Positions 25,426 to 36,100 of a stretch of DNA of 64,000 nt are shown in pieces. Every line of letters starts with the position of its first letter. Positions within the stretch are counted from its first letter, which is position 1. The notes below the pieces were generated by a model. That model saw only the letters and a list, made by a program, of their open reading frames with translations. It searched no databases and was not told where the DNA came from. Location: NCBI GenBank assembly GCA_001302245.1, contig LGYU01000027.1:1-64000 (forward strand). Reading direction: 5' to 3'. This stretch comes from Chitinophagaceae bacterium PMP191F (GTDB lineage: Bacteria; Bacteroidota; Bacteroidia; Chitinophagales; Chitinophagaceae). The position numbers and the translations under genes are program-made.

Positions 25426-27981
25426 TTATTTCAGTTTTGTGATCTTATGGCCTGATGTATTTCCGTCAGCAGCAATGATGACAATATGATAGACCCCTTC
25501 CTCAAGATCGGAAATGCCAATACTTTCCTGCTGTGACCTGCTTTTCGCCTGTCTTATCTTCCTGCCGGTTACATCAAAGATCTGAATGATTTCAGTGCCT
25601 GTCATCCCCTGGATAGTGATAATATTCCTGGTAGGATTCGGGTATACAACAATGTTGGAAGCGGGCATTTTTATCTGTCTGATGGGGCTGTATTTCCATT
25701 TACCATCAAAATCAAGCTGCTTCAGCCTGTAGAAGTTCGTGCCGTTAACCGGATTGATATGTTTATACTTGTAATCTATTGAACTGACACTGTTCCCACC
25801 AGCAGCTTTGGAGGCCTGAAAGGCGATGGTTTTCCAGTTATTGCCGTCGGAAGCATGTTCAATTTCAAAGCCGAGATTATTTGATTCGGACCCGGTAGTC
25901 CAGTCAAGCACTACGGAAGTGGTTTCTTTTGTTGCAGTAAAATCTGTCAGGGTCACCGGCAAATTACAAGTGATGTTGAAAACAACGGTATCGGATCCGG
26001 TACATCCACCAAGTGGGGTAGTGATATTCCAGGCGAAGCGGTACAGGCCAAGTTGATCCAATGCATTGGCTGTAGTGGATTGACTACCTGGTGATGCAAT
26101 GGTGGGGGTGGCCCCGGCTGGCCCATCGATCACAGTCCAAAGCCCTGTACCGGCGCCGGTTGCATTACCAAGAAGCGGCACGGAGTGGGTGCAGCCCGTG
26201 AGGCCGGAACCTGCATTGGCATTGATCTTCTCTTCCACATGAACTGTGAAAGTACCGGACAGGGAAGCCCCGCTGCAACCATATTCTGCTGTAAGGAAAG
26301 AGCCTGCGCCACCACTGTTGGCGGCTGTGATGCTGAACACATAGTCGCCGGGCCTGTTGAGATTCGAAATAGTGGTGCTGGGGCTGCTAATGCTTCGTAA
26401 ATCAGTGGAAGTAAAAGTAGGACTGGCTGAGCCGGCTGGTTTGGAAACCACCGCAAAATTGTAGTAGCCATTGAAGTCCTGGAAATAGCTGGGGTTCACT
26501 ATGCCCTTGTAGGCTGCCGGAAGCGGAACTGTTGCCGATATCACTGCGCCAGCGGCGGTATAACAGGTACTGACATCCGGAACCGCCACATTGGTACGGC
26601 TGTTATCGGAGATATGGATGTAATAATACTGGCTTACACCACAGGTGCCGTTGGATGAATAAACCGTAAATGAATAGGTGCCTACCCGCCATCCTCCCGC
26701 TGGTGGCGTTACTGTGGCCGTTCTGTTATAAGTTCCATCGCCCGATACCACTACAGTAGGAGCTCCTCCTGGTGGTATAACGCCCCTGGTGGTAACTGAA
26801 GTAACTACAGTGGCAGGGTCAGACGGGTCGATGCTGAAATAAAAGTTCTCAGGGGTAGTGGTGCCAGCCATGCTGTTGCAATGGATCTCCCCTCCGGAAC
26901 CCACGTTAGTGTAAATTGTCAATTGTTCAGGGGCGCCGTGTCCGGTGGGCTGAAAATTAACCAGGCGTGGAGTGGTGCCGTTAAAGTTGTAAGTCAATGT
27001 AGGCGTTGTATAAGTTCCACAACTATTGGTAAACGTAAGTTGAAATTGATAAGCGCCCGTTACGGTAGCGCCTGTAAGAAAAAGCCGTCCTTCATCACTG
27101 ATACGGTCATATGTAAGATTAGCGCCGGCTGGCTGGCTGATCACATTGATGGAGATGCTGTTGCCGGAAGCGGGTGATCCTGCAGCATCGGCATAATTGG
27201 TGGCCAATATCGGAGAACTCGCCGTAGGGAAAATAATAGCATTGGTTTGACCGGCAATCCGGCAGTCGTTGGTAGTGGCGGTATAGACCACGATGGGATT
27301 GGGTATGAATTTCACGATGGCTGTGTCTTCAAAACTACAATTGTTATCGAGAGAGGTGATCCTCAATATGGCATAATACGAAGGGTCGATAGTATGATTA
27401 GCCTTATTGACAAGTGAAAAAAACGGCGTGGCTGAAGCCGTATTGTCAAAGGCAGAATTGGTATTGACAGTGGTGCTGTACCTCAGCCAGGAATAAATAT
27501 TCACTGCCCTCCAGGAACCTGTGAAGCCTGCAGGTATTACACCAGCCAGCGGCGTACTGCCAACTGTTGCACAAATATTGGTAATATCCGGACCCGCTGT
27601 AAAACCTGCAGGACGCGGATGTGCAGTAATGGTAACCGTAGAAGTGGCAGTACCGGTACCGCAATTCCGGGAAAGCTGGAAAACATAATTACCGTCAACA
27701 GTCATTCCGGTAATATCTGTCACCAGGGTGTTGGGGGAAACGATTGTGGGAACTACAGGTCCGGAAACAAACGTCCAGGTGGGTGTACCTGCTCCGGTTG
27801 TTCCGCTTTCTGTTCCTGTCAAGGTTGTGAATGAGCTACAGACGGTCGCATTTCCGCCGGCATTTGTTGAGCAATTCTGGGCAAGGGAGCTAGAAACAAG
27901 TAAACTTAAGCTGATGAGTAAAAGTGCAGATTTTTTTTTGGTTAAAAATGTTGTTTTTGAATGTGCTTTCTTGATAAGCAT
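25426..27981 (-). CDS. Secreted Ig/PKD-like repeat protein with T9SS type A sorting domain
   Basis: 851 residues from the ATG at 27981, which gives a signal peptide (hydrophobic SALLLISLSLLVSSSLAQ); the upstream extension overlaps the regulator gene and is rejected. The body is rich in Thr/Ser/Gly beta-sandwich repeats of about 90-110 residues (FVSGPVVPTIVSPNTLVTDI, WTVIDGPAGATPTIASPGSQ). The C-terminal ~170 residues begin LPVTLTDFTATKETTSVVLDW, followed by the sorting domain YPNPTRNIITIQG ... KITKLK. It is exported by the type IX system and probably cell-surface anchored. Downstream of the response regulator gene by 31 bp and probably co-transcribed with it. Confidence 0.88.
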   Translation of the reverse strand: MLIKKAHSKTTFLTKKKSALLLISLSLLVSSSLAQNCSTNAGGNATVCSSFTTLTGTESGTTGAGTPTWTFVSGPVVPTIVSPNTLVTDITGMTVDGNYVFQLSRNCGTGTATSTVTITAHPRPAGFTAGPDITNICATVGSTPLAGVIPAGFTGSWRAVNIYSWLRYSTTVNTNSAFDNTASATPFFSLVNKANHTIDPSYYAILRITSLDNNCSFEDTAIVKFIPNPIVVYTATTNDCRIAGQTNAIIFPTASSPILATNYADAAGSPASGNSISINVISQPAGANLTYDRISDEGRLFLTGATVTGAYQFQLTFTNSCGTYTTPTLTYNFNGTTPRLVNFQPTGHGAPEQLTIYTNVGSGGEIHCNSMAGTTTPENFYFSIDPSDPATVVTSVTTRGVIPPGGAPTVVVSGDGTYNRTATVTPPAGGWRVGTYSFTVYSSNGTCGVSQYYYIHISDNSRTNVAVPDVSTCYTAAGAVISATVPLPAAYKGIVNPSYFQDFNGYYNFAVVSKPAGSASPTFTSTDLRSISSPSTTISNLNRPGDYVFSITAANSGGAGSFLTAEYGCSGASLSGTFTVHVEEKINANAGSGLTGCTHSVPLLGNATGAGTGLWTVIDGPAGATPTIASPGSQSTTANALDQLGLYRFAWNITTPLGGCTGSDTVVFNITCNLPVTLTDFTATKETTSVVLDWTTGSESNNLGFEIEHASDGNNWKTIAFQASKAAGGNSVSSIDYKYKHINPVNGTNFYRLKQLDFDGKWKYSPIRQIKMPASNIVVYPNPTRNIITIQGMTGTEIIQIFDVTGRKIRQAKSRSQQESIGISDLEEGVYHIVIIAADGNTSGHKITKLK

Positions 27982-28012
27982 GTTCGTAGGATTTATATGG
28001 TGACGGTAGGTA

Positions 28013-28690
28013 TCATAATTCATCCAGTTGAATGATGCCATTTTGCAATGCAAATTTGATAACGCCTGCAAGATTCCTGGCTCCTATACGTCTGGTTATG
28101 CTACTCCGGTATTGCTCCACTGTACGTTCTGAGAGATATAAATGGCTGCTTATTTCTTTGGTGGTCATTTGCCTGCATAACAATCTTATCAGCTCAATTT
28201 CTTTTCCGGAGAATTTGGTATTTGCTATAAGATGCCTGATAGTATGATCTTCGTCAGTGCTTGAAAAACGATTGAGGATATGTACCCGGGCTTCGCTGCA
28301 GAAATAATCACGTCCCTCCATCAATACGTGGATGGCCCGTATGAAATCATCATCATTCTCTTTTTTGATTACGTAGCCATTGATGCCCGATTGGAACATC
28401 TTTACGATCGTTTCTGCGGAATAAGTATAGGTATAAGCCAATACCCGTGCTAAAGGGATCTTGTATTTCAGCTCCCTCACCAGTATCTCACCGGTAGTGT
28501 CCGGTAAGGAATAATCAACAATAATCAGTTTAGGGAAGTGTTGCAAAGCTTTGCTCATACCACTGGCGCCGTCATGTGCCATGTAGAAATTTTCAAAAAG
28601 ATCACCTATCAACAACTTTATACCATTTGCCACCATTTTATGATCATCTATGACCAATACTGAATTGTATTTTTCCGCTTTTTTTTCCAT
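28013..28690 (-). CDS. NarL/LuxR-family response regulator
   Basis: 225 residues. Receiver domain: VIDDHKMVANGIKLL (acidic pair), phospho-acceptor Asp in LIIVDYSLPDTTG, Thr/Tyr switch region ARVLAYTYTYSAE, and the conserved Lys in GYVIKKEN. Output: LuxR helix-turn-helix FSGKEIELIRLLCRQMTTKEIS...LSERTVEQYRSSI. The gene is flanked by a broken histidine kinase upstream (162 bp) and the T9SS protein gene downstream (31 bp). Its natural kinase is probably that broken gene, leaving it an orphan or dependent on another kinase such as that at 22074. Confidence 0.92.
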   Translation of the reverse strand: MEKKAEKYNSVLVIDDHKMVANGIKLLIGDLFENFYMAHDGASGMSKALQHFPKLIIVDYSLPDTTGEILVRELKYKIPLARVLAYTYTYSAETIVKMFQSGINGYVIKKENDDDFIRAIHVLMEGRDYFCSEARVHILNRFSSTDEDHTIRHLIANTKFSGKEIELIRLLCRQMTTKEISSHLYLSERTVEQYRSSITRRIGARNLAGVIKFALQNGIIQLDEL

Positions 28691-28733
28691 TAGTTAAGAT
28701 GATTAATATTTAATTGCAATGAAAGAGCTGTTT

Positions 28734-29766
28734 TTATGATCCATTATTATCAACGCAGATAATTGTTATTGATCTCCGTTCTACGTTCAGGAAATCAACT
28801 CGTTCCTCTATATTGCTTATTCCAATCCCAGCTTCCCGGAATTACTGTTTCTCACCCTTTGCCATTATCATTATATCTGGTCGTTAATTTGTTGCCTGAT
28901 TGAGGAAATGAGATATTGATATATTCGAACTGCGCATGCTTAATACTGTTTGAAATACATTCCTGAAGTATTGATTTTAACCGAATGAACTGATAATTGC
29001 TGATGAACTGATTCCTGTCAGATTTTTCTTGAAAAATGAAATGGAATTTTAAAGTACTGCTTAACATATATAATCCATTATCAGTTACAGAATTTAGTTC
29101 TGAAACAGCGTGTTGCTCATCCGATTCCAAGTGGTCGTGCGACAAAATTCTCAATAGCTCCATGCTGTATTCAGGGTGCCGCTCCAGGTCATCTTTTTCA
29201 GTATTGTTCTTTATCCGTATTGTCTTGGCCAATGCAATTGCATACAGTAAGGCAGGGCTGGTTTTATCATCTATCCTGTTGACGGCGAGTTGGTACTTCA
29301 CCATATCTGCTGTATATTTTTGCCTGTTGGCCTGTTTTACGGCATTGAATATCTCATGGGTAAGTTTGTAGGCATTCCTGATTCCCGCAACGTTCTGCTT
29401 ACCATTCATTGCCGGTAGGGAGTAACAAGTTATGATCAACGTACTTTCCAGTGCTGCAGCACTGATGCTGTCGTGATTGATCAAAGCCGGAACCCTTTTC
29501 AGATTGGGAAGGGATTTGTAGAATTCTTCCCTGTCGCTCTTGTGGTCCTTAGTGGACTCAAACAATCCAGTCAGGAAGCGTGCCAATTTAAAATTTACTG
29601 GCTGGCCCGGTTTATCACAAACAGCTTCCGGGTATACGGACTCATTGGTTATTTTTTTATCATATGACTGCCGGGCACTGCCCATCAAACAAAAAAAATC
29701 GTTTCGTTGTGCTTTTGATTGAACAACTATAGGCAAAAGGGCAATCAACAGAGCGATACGAATCAT
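28734..29766 (-). pseudogene. Frameshifted sensor histidine kinase (HATPase broken)
   Basis: The open frame encodes 304 residues: a signal peptide (MIRIALLIALLPIVVQSKAQ), a helical region and then the start of an HPK7-type ATPase domain with N-box LQECISNSIKHAQ and DNGKG, where it stops at 28852. In the +1 frame beyond the stop the G2 box reappears as GIGISNIEERVDFLN (28785-28829), continuing to a stop at 28734. One stop (28842-28844) also interrupts that frame. No membrane helix or clear H-box is visible in the middle, so the gene has probably lost internal sequence too. It lies directly upstream of the NarL-type regulator, its likely former partner. Confidence 0.75.
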
Positions 29767-30192
29767 GCGGTGGCCGGTTATTGGATATATGTAGGCAAAA
29801 CTAATGAATTACCTATATGGATACCTGTAGTATATAATATATTGAGGTATGTAATTGAAAAAATACTATACCAGGTTAGACTGGTATAAATTGCAATTCT
29901 CCACCAGATAAGTCGCTTTTTATTGCGATAAACCAACAGGATATAATTGGAAACCCTGATTGCATGCGGCATTTGCGTAAATGTTCCATAGCCGGGATTT
30001 TGCCGCATTGCCAATCCCCGATCCTTAGGATGTAATATTTATACAATACTAAATGTTTACCATTACGAGGTTTGTTCTGTGATTGCCTTCAGGTATTACG
30101 GTATCTGAGGGCAGATGCACATAATATAACTAGTTTTAATACGAAAACTATTTCGGACGGTAATCCATTTTCCTTTCTAATTCCATCTGCTT
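29767..30192. other. Divergent intergenic region with dyad symmetry
   Basis: This 426-bp gap separates the broken kinase (minus) from the giant T9SS gene (plus). On the minus strand TAGTTTTG (29803-29796) is an exact -7 box 30 bp before the kinase ATG. A perfect dyad, TATACCAG / CTGGTATA with a 6-bp spacer, lies at 29867-29888. A second pair ATGCGGCA / TGCCGCAT brackets about 29962-30011. No gene is seen. Confidence 0.5.
29867..29888. promoter_or_regulatory. Perfect dyad TATACCAG-N6-CTGGTATA
   Basis: Eight-base perfect arms around a 6-bp spacer, 100 bp upstream of the broken kinase and 305 bp upstream of the giant T9SS gene. The size and spacing suit a dimeric regulator's operator. It could equally be a short RNA hairpin. 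No second copy was noticed in the window. Confidence 0.4.
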
Positions 30193-33100
30193 ATGTACAA
30201 AGAATTGATTTGCTCTTTTGGGCTCGCAGGCATATTGTTGTCAACCCAGTCCCTCAAAGGACAATCTCCCGGCGGCGTACCTGCCGCAGCCTGGTACCGG
30301 GCTGATATTCTTTCAAACTTATACACAGATAACGGCACCACACAGGTCTCTGACAATAGCCCGGTTTACCGATGGAACGAAACTACCGGCAAAGGGTTTA
30401 ACTTTTTACAGGCCTCTGCCGGCGCCAGGCCGGTTTACTCCAATGCTACAACCCTGGCCAACTTTAACCCAACCCTAACCTTTGATGGCAGTAACGATTT
30501 CATGCAGTTCACTGCCGGTACTGGTATCAATATAATAGACAGGGCTGATGGCTCCTTGTATGCAGCCGGCTTTATGAATGTACAGAAACGGAATGGCCTA
30601 CTGGGCTTTCATTCGTCTATGGATTACCCCGGCTTACATACTTATGCAGCAAATTTCAATCTCCTGTTCTTTACCGGAGGACCCGGATACCAGGGGCAAA
30701 GTGCCGCGCCCATGGCCGCAAGATCTTTCTTCACGGTAGGTGCAGGATGGAAGAATGGTGCAGGCGCATCCGCTGCTTATGCAGGCGCTACCGTATCTCT
30801 GAATGGTAACAGGATAGACTATACAGGCAGCCAGCTTCAGAATGCGAACCTTTCCACCGGCGCCCGCGACCTGCGTATCGGCGGGGACGATAACTATGGG
30901 GCATTCAGCGGACAGTTGAATGAGATACTTGTTTTTGAGGACAAACTAACCATCGCACAGATGGACCAGGTGGAAACCTACCTGGCGATAAAATATGGCA
31001 CTACCTACGCCAGCGGAACAAGGGATTACAAGAGCTCCACCAGTGCCACCGTCTGGAATGCTGCCGCAAATGCAGGCTGGAACTACAATATAGCAGGCAT
31101 AGGCCGTGATAATAACGGAGCGCTCTATCAAAAACAATCCTGGAGCACCAATGAAGGAAGGCAGGTGCTGATCGGCGTTGGAACGCTCGCCAATACAAAT
31201 GCCACCAACTCAGGTAGCCTTACAGATGGGCAGTATCTTATCTGGGGCGACAATGGCCTTGCCAAAACAGCCACTGTTGCCATTACAGGCATTACCGGCA
31301 TCAGTCACCGCTTTGCAGCTACCTGGAAAGTACAGAACTCCGGAGCGGTTGGCACAGTACGCGTTGCATGGCCTAAAAGCCTGATCAACCTGAAACTGAT
31401 CCAGAGTGCCGATGCAATATTCAATGCATCTGATATTGTTTCAGATATGTCTGCCAACGAAACTACCATCAATGGTATAATTTATAATTATGTTGACGTA
31501 ATACTTTCCAATGGTCAATATTTTACTTTTGGCGCTAAAGTACCTTCTCCGGGTGGAGTAGTGGATGGGCTTCTTATGTGGCATAAAGCCGATGATGGCG
31601 TAGTAACTGCCGGTGCAAAGAATAAATGGCAGGACGTTTCCGGCAATGGCAGGGATGTTACCCAGAACAACAATGCAAGCTACCAGCCTTTACTGGTAAC
31701 AGCTAACGCTTACAAGGCCGATAACAAAACATATAGTTTCAATTTCAATCCATTCTATTATTTCGACGGAACCAATGATTTCTTCTACAGGGAAGGCGAT
31801 CTGTATTTCCCTTCCGTCAACAGCCCGGGCTCTGCTTACGGTGTGATGTTCAATTCCAACAGAGGCGGCTGGAACACTCCTTACGGTTGGGCAGACGATG
31901 ACCCCAATTTCTTCAGGTGGGATGAACGATATGAATTATGGAGAGAGAACGGACGCGCTTTGATGACAACCGATATGGATGCCCGTACATTGCCTGCAAA
32001 TATCGGCGGTATGTCCTGGCGTGGAAATGGTATCAATGGTGTTTATCTGAACATCAATGGTAAAACATACAGCTCTACTACCACACATATCGGCACCTTG
32101 AATGATAACAGGAATCCTCCCAATTTTGCCATTGGATCTGAAGGGCATAATGTACAGGCAAGCGGTAATGAACAGTTCCAGGGAGGCATGTCGGAAGTAT
32201 TTGCTTACAGCGTGGATCACCAGAACTCTGGTGGTACTGAAAAGCAAAGGATCAATTCTTACCTCGCTGTAAAATATGGCATCACATTGAAATCGGAAGA
32301 TGGAACAACAGTGCCCGACTACCTGAACAGCGCTGCTGCTGTAGTATGGAGTGCAGCAGCCAATGCCGGCTATAATAACAATATTGCCGGTCTTGCCAGG
32401 GATGAAAGCAGCGCCCTGCACCAGAAACAATCCCAGAGTAATGGCAACGGCCAGCAAGTGATCATCGGAACTACCGGCCTTGCAAATACGAATGCAATGA
32501 ATGCTGTTGGGCTTTCAGAAGGGCAATGGCTGATCTGGGGAGACAATGGGCTTTCCAGGTCACCTTCCCTTGCTTTTAATTTCCCCAGCCGTCCGGCACT
32601 GAACCTTCGTTTTCCTGCTATCTGGAAAGTGCAGGTCACTTCAGCAGCACCCACCGTGCGTGTAGCCTGGCCACAGGGTATTCCAAATCTCCACCTGATC
32701 CAGAGCTCCGATAATGTATTTGATGATACCGATGTATTCACGGATATGACTCCCAATACCGTTACCATTAACGGCGTTGGGTACAATTACGCCGATGTGA
32801 CGCTGGCCAATGGAAGCTATTTTACTTTTGCCGGCTACCTGATCGGTCCGGGAGGTGTTGGTGGCGCCGTAGTATGGTTACAGGCCAATGCAGGCACCAA
32901 TACAACCATCGACAGTGCAGATGTAAGCTCCTGGGATAACCTGGGATCTTCGGGTGGTTCTGCCGGGCAATTGTTGACATACAACCTGCCATTTTTTAAG
33001 AACGCAGTCCACAACTTCAACCCCGCCCTTGTTGACGCAACGATCGACGCACATGGTTCGATGGTATTGACCAATGTATTCCCGGCCAATGCCCATCGTC

Positions 33101-36100
33101 CATTGTCTACGTTCGTGTTGCAAAGTCATCCGGATGTGGCCTCGGAGCGGACCATCGTTACCTATGGCACTACTGCCAATTCCGCCGGCGCATATGAAGC
33201 CCCCTGGTTCCTCACCAGCACCACCAGGCTGCCACGCTTATTCTGGCAGGATAATTTCGTGCAAACTGCGCCTATCAACGGCATTACTAGGATCAACAAT
33301 ATCCCTGCCATCAATTCTTACTATATGCCCCAATGGGTAAGCAATCCTTACACTGCTACCCTGAGCCTGAACGGGGCTACCGGACCGGTAACAGGGAATG
33401 TGAATGCGTCCCGCCCGATTGGAAGCCATCTTTATATCAACAGTGATGGAGGCAGCAATAACCTGTCTGGTGGTATCACTTCCGAGATCATCAGTTATGG
33501 CAGGGACCTGAGTACGGTGGAAAAGCAACAGGTGAACTCATACCTGGCCATTAAATATGGCATCACCCTTCTTGCAGACAACGGACTTTCCGTGAATAAT
33601 TACCTCAACAGCACGGCGGGTGTGGTTTGGGATATCACCATCAACAACGGATACAATAACAATATTGGCGGCATCGGCAGGGACGACCTGGGTTCCTTAT
33701 ACCAAAAGCAATCCATGAGTGTGAACCCCGGCAGGCAGGTATTGATCAGCACCACAGGGCTGGCCAATACCAATGCAGCCAATATGGGAACTATTTCTAA
33801 TAACCAATACCTGGTATGGGGAGATAATAATCTGGCCAAAGGACCAACTGTAAATATTACCGGTGTGCCCGATATCAATAAACGCTTTGCTGCTATCTGG
33901 AAAGTACAAAATACCGGTAATACAGGTACAGTACGTGTGGCATGGCCAAGTGGACTTACCAATATGAAACTGGTGCAAAGCCCGGACGCGGTGTTCGATG
34001 CTACTGATATATTTACAGATATGACCGGTAAACAGGTGGTAAATGGAATCGAATATGCCTATGCCGATGTTACATTGAACAATGGTCAGTATTTTACGTT
34101 CGCAGCTTATGTACAGGCGCCGGGCGGCGTAACCAACGGTCTGAGCCATTGGTACAGGGCAGATAAACTGACCGAATCCGCAGGAACCGGAACCAGCCTC
34201 GTAAAATGGACAGACTTCACTTCCGGTGTTGTTGCAGCCCAACTGGGAACAGGAGCGCTACCCCAATTCAAGACCGGTGACTCTGCCTATTTCAACTTCA
34301 ATCCCGGTATCAATTTTACAAACACCAATCAGTCGCTCGGTAATATTACAGAATCTACCCTGTCATCTACGGACTTTGACATTTTCACACTGACGAAAGA
34401 GGGTATGAGTGGTACCCGGTTCTTTAATATAGGCATGAATAATACCACGCTTAATGGCACTAACTGGGATCAACCGGGCCTGTATACCAACGGTACAATA
34501 GCAAGAAGGGATAACACGGGAGGAAGCCTCGGTGCTCCAAATCCAGGGAATATTAACTTCCTGACCAATGTTTCCAGTATCATGTACCATCGTTTTACCA
34601 ATACCTCCATGAGCAAGGGACTTAATGGTGATGCAATGGGTGCAACCTACACGCATACCGTCAGAGGACCTATGACAGGCGGATTTATGTTCGGATCCAA
34701 TGCGGTAGATGTTGCCGGAGGTGATGATGCTGGTTTTACCGGGAATATCGGTGAGCTGATCATCTATGGAAACGGGGCCATTACCCCTGCAGAAAGGAAC
34801 AAGGTTGATGCCTACCTGGCCATTAAATATGGTATTACCCTGCAAAACAGTAATAACTACACTACTTCCCAGGATGTGGTAGTTTGGAATGCCGCAGCCA
34901 ACACCGGCTATTATAACAACGTTGCCGGTATTGGTTATGATTTCAACTCTGCCCTGCTTCAGAAACAGAGCAGGAGCCAGCATCCGAATACCAACGGGCA
35001 GGTGATCATAGGGCTGGGCGAAATTGCTCCTACCAATGAAGCCAATGCCGGTACGATCGCTGATGGGAAGTTCCTGGTATGGGGTGATAACGGCAATACG
35101 CAGGCAATGACCAATACTGCCGGTACCTATACCGCATTCAGCTATGCAGGAAGTATCAATAACGGACGCCGTATGAACCGTGTATGGAAAGTTCAGAATA
35201 CCGGTATTACCGGTCAGTTGCTCATTCGCTTCCCGCAGGCTTCAGTAGGCACTACTACGCTGGCAAACGATGGTTGCGCAGACTATGCCATCATCTTTGC
35301 CAACGATGCGGCTTTCACCACCAATGTTTCCGCCGTTGCGCTGACATTGAATGGAACGAATTATGAGGCAGTACATAATTTCCCGAACGGAGCGAGTTAT
35401 TTCACTTTCGGAAGGGTAACGCCTTTGAGTACGGGAAATGTCTATCTCCCGGCAAATGTTGAAACTACCGGAGAATACAATAATAATTGCGGAACAGGGG
35501 AATTTACCTATTTCAACAAAACAGGGAATGCAAGGCAAAAGCTACTGGGCGTGTCCGGCGTTTCCGCTCCGCAACTGAATAACCTGCAGGTATCCATCAC
35601 ACCCGAAGGAGTTGGATATAACAATGGCTCAGCTCATATTACCAACCTGATGCCACGCATTGCTTCGATAGTTGATAATAATGCTTCACCCGTTTCTGCA
35701 GGCAAACTCAGGGTCTATTACAGTGCGGATGAGATGAATGCAACCATTGTTCCGGGAGCAGTGACCAGTGGCTGGTTCAGGTATAATGGTAATGCAGATG
35801 ATGTAATAACGGATGTTTACGAAGATGGCCGTTTCACTACCGGAAAGGCCCAGGCAATTGCTCCCGATGCATCCGGTGTGGAAGATGGGATACTATACGT
35901 GGAATTCTATAATGTACCCCTGGGCGCCAGTTTTGTGTACCTGTCCTCCACGGAAAATCTGAATAATGTGCTGCCGGTTACTTTATTGTCTTTCACGGCA
36001 AATGCAGGAAAAAGTACAGTAACCCTCAAATGGGCCACAGCAAGTGAACAGAACAATAAAGGGTTTGAAATAGAACGAAGCGCCGATGGCAACAACTGGA

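Noticed and set aside
31936-34983. Several long minus-strand frames within the giant T9SS gene
   Set aside because: They recur at equivalent places in each repeat unit, as expected for shadows of a repetitive coding sequence.
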